Source: Lota lota (lineage: Eukaryota; Chordata; Actinopteri; Gadiformes; Lotidae). Taken from it: a DNA stretch of 64,000 nt. Within the stretch, counting starts at the first letter, position 1. Every line of letters starts with the position of its first letter. Below the pieces are notes generated by a model that had not been told where the DNA came from, searched no databases, and worked only from the letters and a program-made list of their open reading frames with translations. Where the stretch lies: NCBI GenBank assembly GCA_026745465.1, contig JACYXH010000087.1:2282359-2346358 (forward strand), written 5' to 3'. A program made the position numbers and the translations under genes. Of the stretch, positions 63,432 through 64,000 are shown one piece after another.

Positions 63432-63774
63432 GCAGAAACGTGTGTCGGGTGCATAACGCTGTTGATTTTGAACTGATATTATCGATATGTAATGCACTAT
63501 TTTGTTTTTGCATGATTGTAGCCTTACCGCTGAAATATTATTTTTGGATGTAGGCTCTTTTAATTAAAAGGTTGTGTGCAGCCATATAATTGCCTTTTCC
63601 GTTCTGTTTTGAACTCGTCTGAGTGTACATATTGTATTCATAACCTGCATTAAATTAGGCCTGAATTAAATAGGATACGCCATGTTTCAATACGCTAAGT
63701 CTAAACTTTCGTTCTTTACACTTAAAAAACAGTGCCGTGTCAGCAGTGCACAGGCAATAGCCTAGCACCTTATT

Positions 63775-63855
63775 TTTTTTTACATTTAGAAATGAATCCA
63801 TTTAAATGATTGGTGATCGGGATCGGTCCCAAAAAACGTGATCGGTGCATCCCTA
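63775..63855. mobile_element. Right terminus of a hAT element
   Basis: Ends with the complement of TAGGGATGCACCGATCACG, a typical end of fish hAT-Ac elements. It probably belongs with the transposase fragment just upstream; the left terminus was not found. Confidence 0.6.
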
Positions 63856-64000
63856 CTTATCTGTATTCATATCTTGTTTAGTGAAACTCAAATGTCTCAC
63901 TGATATAACATTAAACTTTTCTCTGTGACCATCACAACAGAACTTCACAACTTGCCTTGCATCAGCATGCCTCGTGTCAAAAGTTACCGCTTGCCACTGG
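63856..64000. other. Unassigned end of window
   Basis: No feature recognised. Confidence 0.4.

Overview
This window is vertebrate nuclear DNA, almost certainly from a teleost fish. Its genes are split into many short GT-AG exons, the proteins match vertebrate families over their full length, and introns and gaps hold fish-style repeats: hAT, Pogo-like and MITE elements, tRNA-derived SINEs, a BEL/Pao remnant, and very many dinucleotide arrays and minisatellites. That density is reminiscent of cod-like fishes (Gadiformes), but this is only an inference.

Layout, left to right. (1) 134-2124 (+): 3' part of an SCaMC-type ATP-Mg/Pi mitochondrial carrier (slc25a25-like). (2) 3404-5974 (+): complete zdhhc12 palmitoyltransferase. 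(3) 7621-15500 (-): protein kinase N3 (pkn3), with its N-terminal HR1 exons not found. (4) 17966-22337 (+): complete set, divergent from pkn3. (5) 23095-23768 (-): a two-exon gene for a small, apparently secreted CULT-domain (cereblon-like) protein, tail-to-tail with set. (6) 24699-37729 (+): complete eeig1/fam102a, divergent from the CULT gene. (7) 37730-42076: a 4.3-kb gap without a recognisable gene. (8) 42077-47995 (-): cnot6l deadenylase. (9) 50713-57902 (+): mrpl1, divergent from cnot6l. (10) 57903-64000: repeat-rich DNA with hAT, LINE and BEL/Pao remnants.

Genes 1-4 and 6 have human orthologues on 9q34.11. cnot6l and mrpl1 are neighbours on human 4q21.1. The 37.7-42.1 kb gap is therefore a junction between two ancestral blocks. 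The genes share no single pathway; the order reflects conserved synteny. Three head-to-head pairs (pkn3/set, CULT/eeig1, cnot6l/mrpl1) probably share promoter regions.

The most unusual signal is that intronic tandem repeats are repeatedly built from exon edges. In zdhhc12, pkn3, set, eeig1 and cnot6l, the last or first bases of an exon with the splice site are copied one to many times into the adjoining intron, making arrays of decoy splice sites. (GT)n arrays likewise begin or end at genuine splice sites. I know of no family-level explanation for so many cases in 64 kb.
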